Origin: Oscillospiraceae bacterium
GTDB lineage: Bacteria > Bacillota > Clostridia > Oscillospirales > Acutalibacteraceae
Reading direction: 5' to 3'
Assembly: GCA_031270785.1 (NCBI GenBank)
Contig: JAISWM010000058.1
Span: 1-11,575, forward strand
DNA: 11,575 bases
Below, piece after piece: positions 11,537 to 11,575 of the stretch. The stretch's first letter is position 1. Every line of letters starts with the position of its first letter. The notes beneath the pieces are model-generated. The model saw nothing but the letters and a program-made list of their open reading frames with translations. It was not told where the DNA came from and did not search any database. Made by a program: the position numbers and the translations under genes.

Positions 11537-11564
11537 TTGACTTTTTTTATTTTTTATATACAAT
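11537..11564 (+). promoter_or_regulatory. Promoter pointing out of the window
   Basis: TTGACT (11537-11542), 16 bp of T/A, TACAAT (11559-11564). It lies in an AT-rich stretch like those before the two exported genes and presumably serves a gene beyond 11575. Confidence 0.45.
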
Positions 11565-11575
11565 ATATGCAGTAT

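Overview
The window looks like a piece of a low-GC, monoderm (Firmicutes/Clostridia-like) chromosome that uses the standard code, with TAA, TAG and TGA all serving as stops. Evidence is the clostridial form of OGG1-type glycosylase, EF-P followed by a CD1247-type small acidic protein, MreC, RlmB, an RsbW/RsbV-like pair and Gram-positive style promoters and Shine-Dalgarno sites. All twelve supported genes lie on the + strand and cover only about 60% of the sequence. The rest is almost entirely short inverted-repeat (MITE-like) elements. Low coding density, swarming small repeats and eukaryote-like exported proteins suggest a host-associated, possibly intracellular bacterium. Clostridial symbionts living inside protists would fit, but this is inference.

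Layout: 1-281 holds repeats. 282-1145 is an 8-oxoguanine DNA glycosylase whose last codons are supplied by an inserted repeat. 1146-1560 is repeats nested in each other. 1730-2584 is an exported protein with leucine-rich-repeat-like segments and a C-terminal CLLL, with its own promoter and terminator. 2633-3278 is a repeat cluster, and 3279-3500 is AT-rich with a strong gene-less promoter. 3744-4596 holds an RsbW-like kinase and an RsbV-like STAS protein. 4668-5630 holds two tandem Nif11-like leader peptides with near-identical leaders and divergent cores. 6005-6235 is acyl carrier protein. 6734-7582 is a Rab-like small GTPase with a signal peptide and a C-terminal membrane anchor. 7856-8755 is mreC, 9009-9572 efp, 9840-10145 a CD1247-type protein, and 10439-11170 rlmB. 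The window ends in repeats and a promoter pointing out of it.

The housekeeping genes (ogg, acpP, mreC, efp, rlmB) are intact but separated by repeats, so ordinary operons look broken up. The more unusual content is a set of candidate host-facing or secreted products: the surface-displayed Rab-like GTPase, the exported LRR-like protein with a CaaX-like end, and the double-glycine Nif11-like peptides. The most informative repeat is an 88-91 bp element (called family C here). It carries 8-9 bp target duplications, has inserted into genes and other repeats, and appears to exchange half-arms with other families through a shared G+C hairpin.
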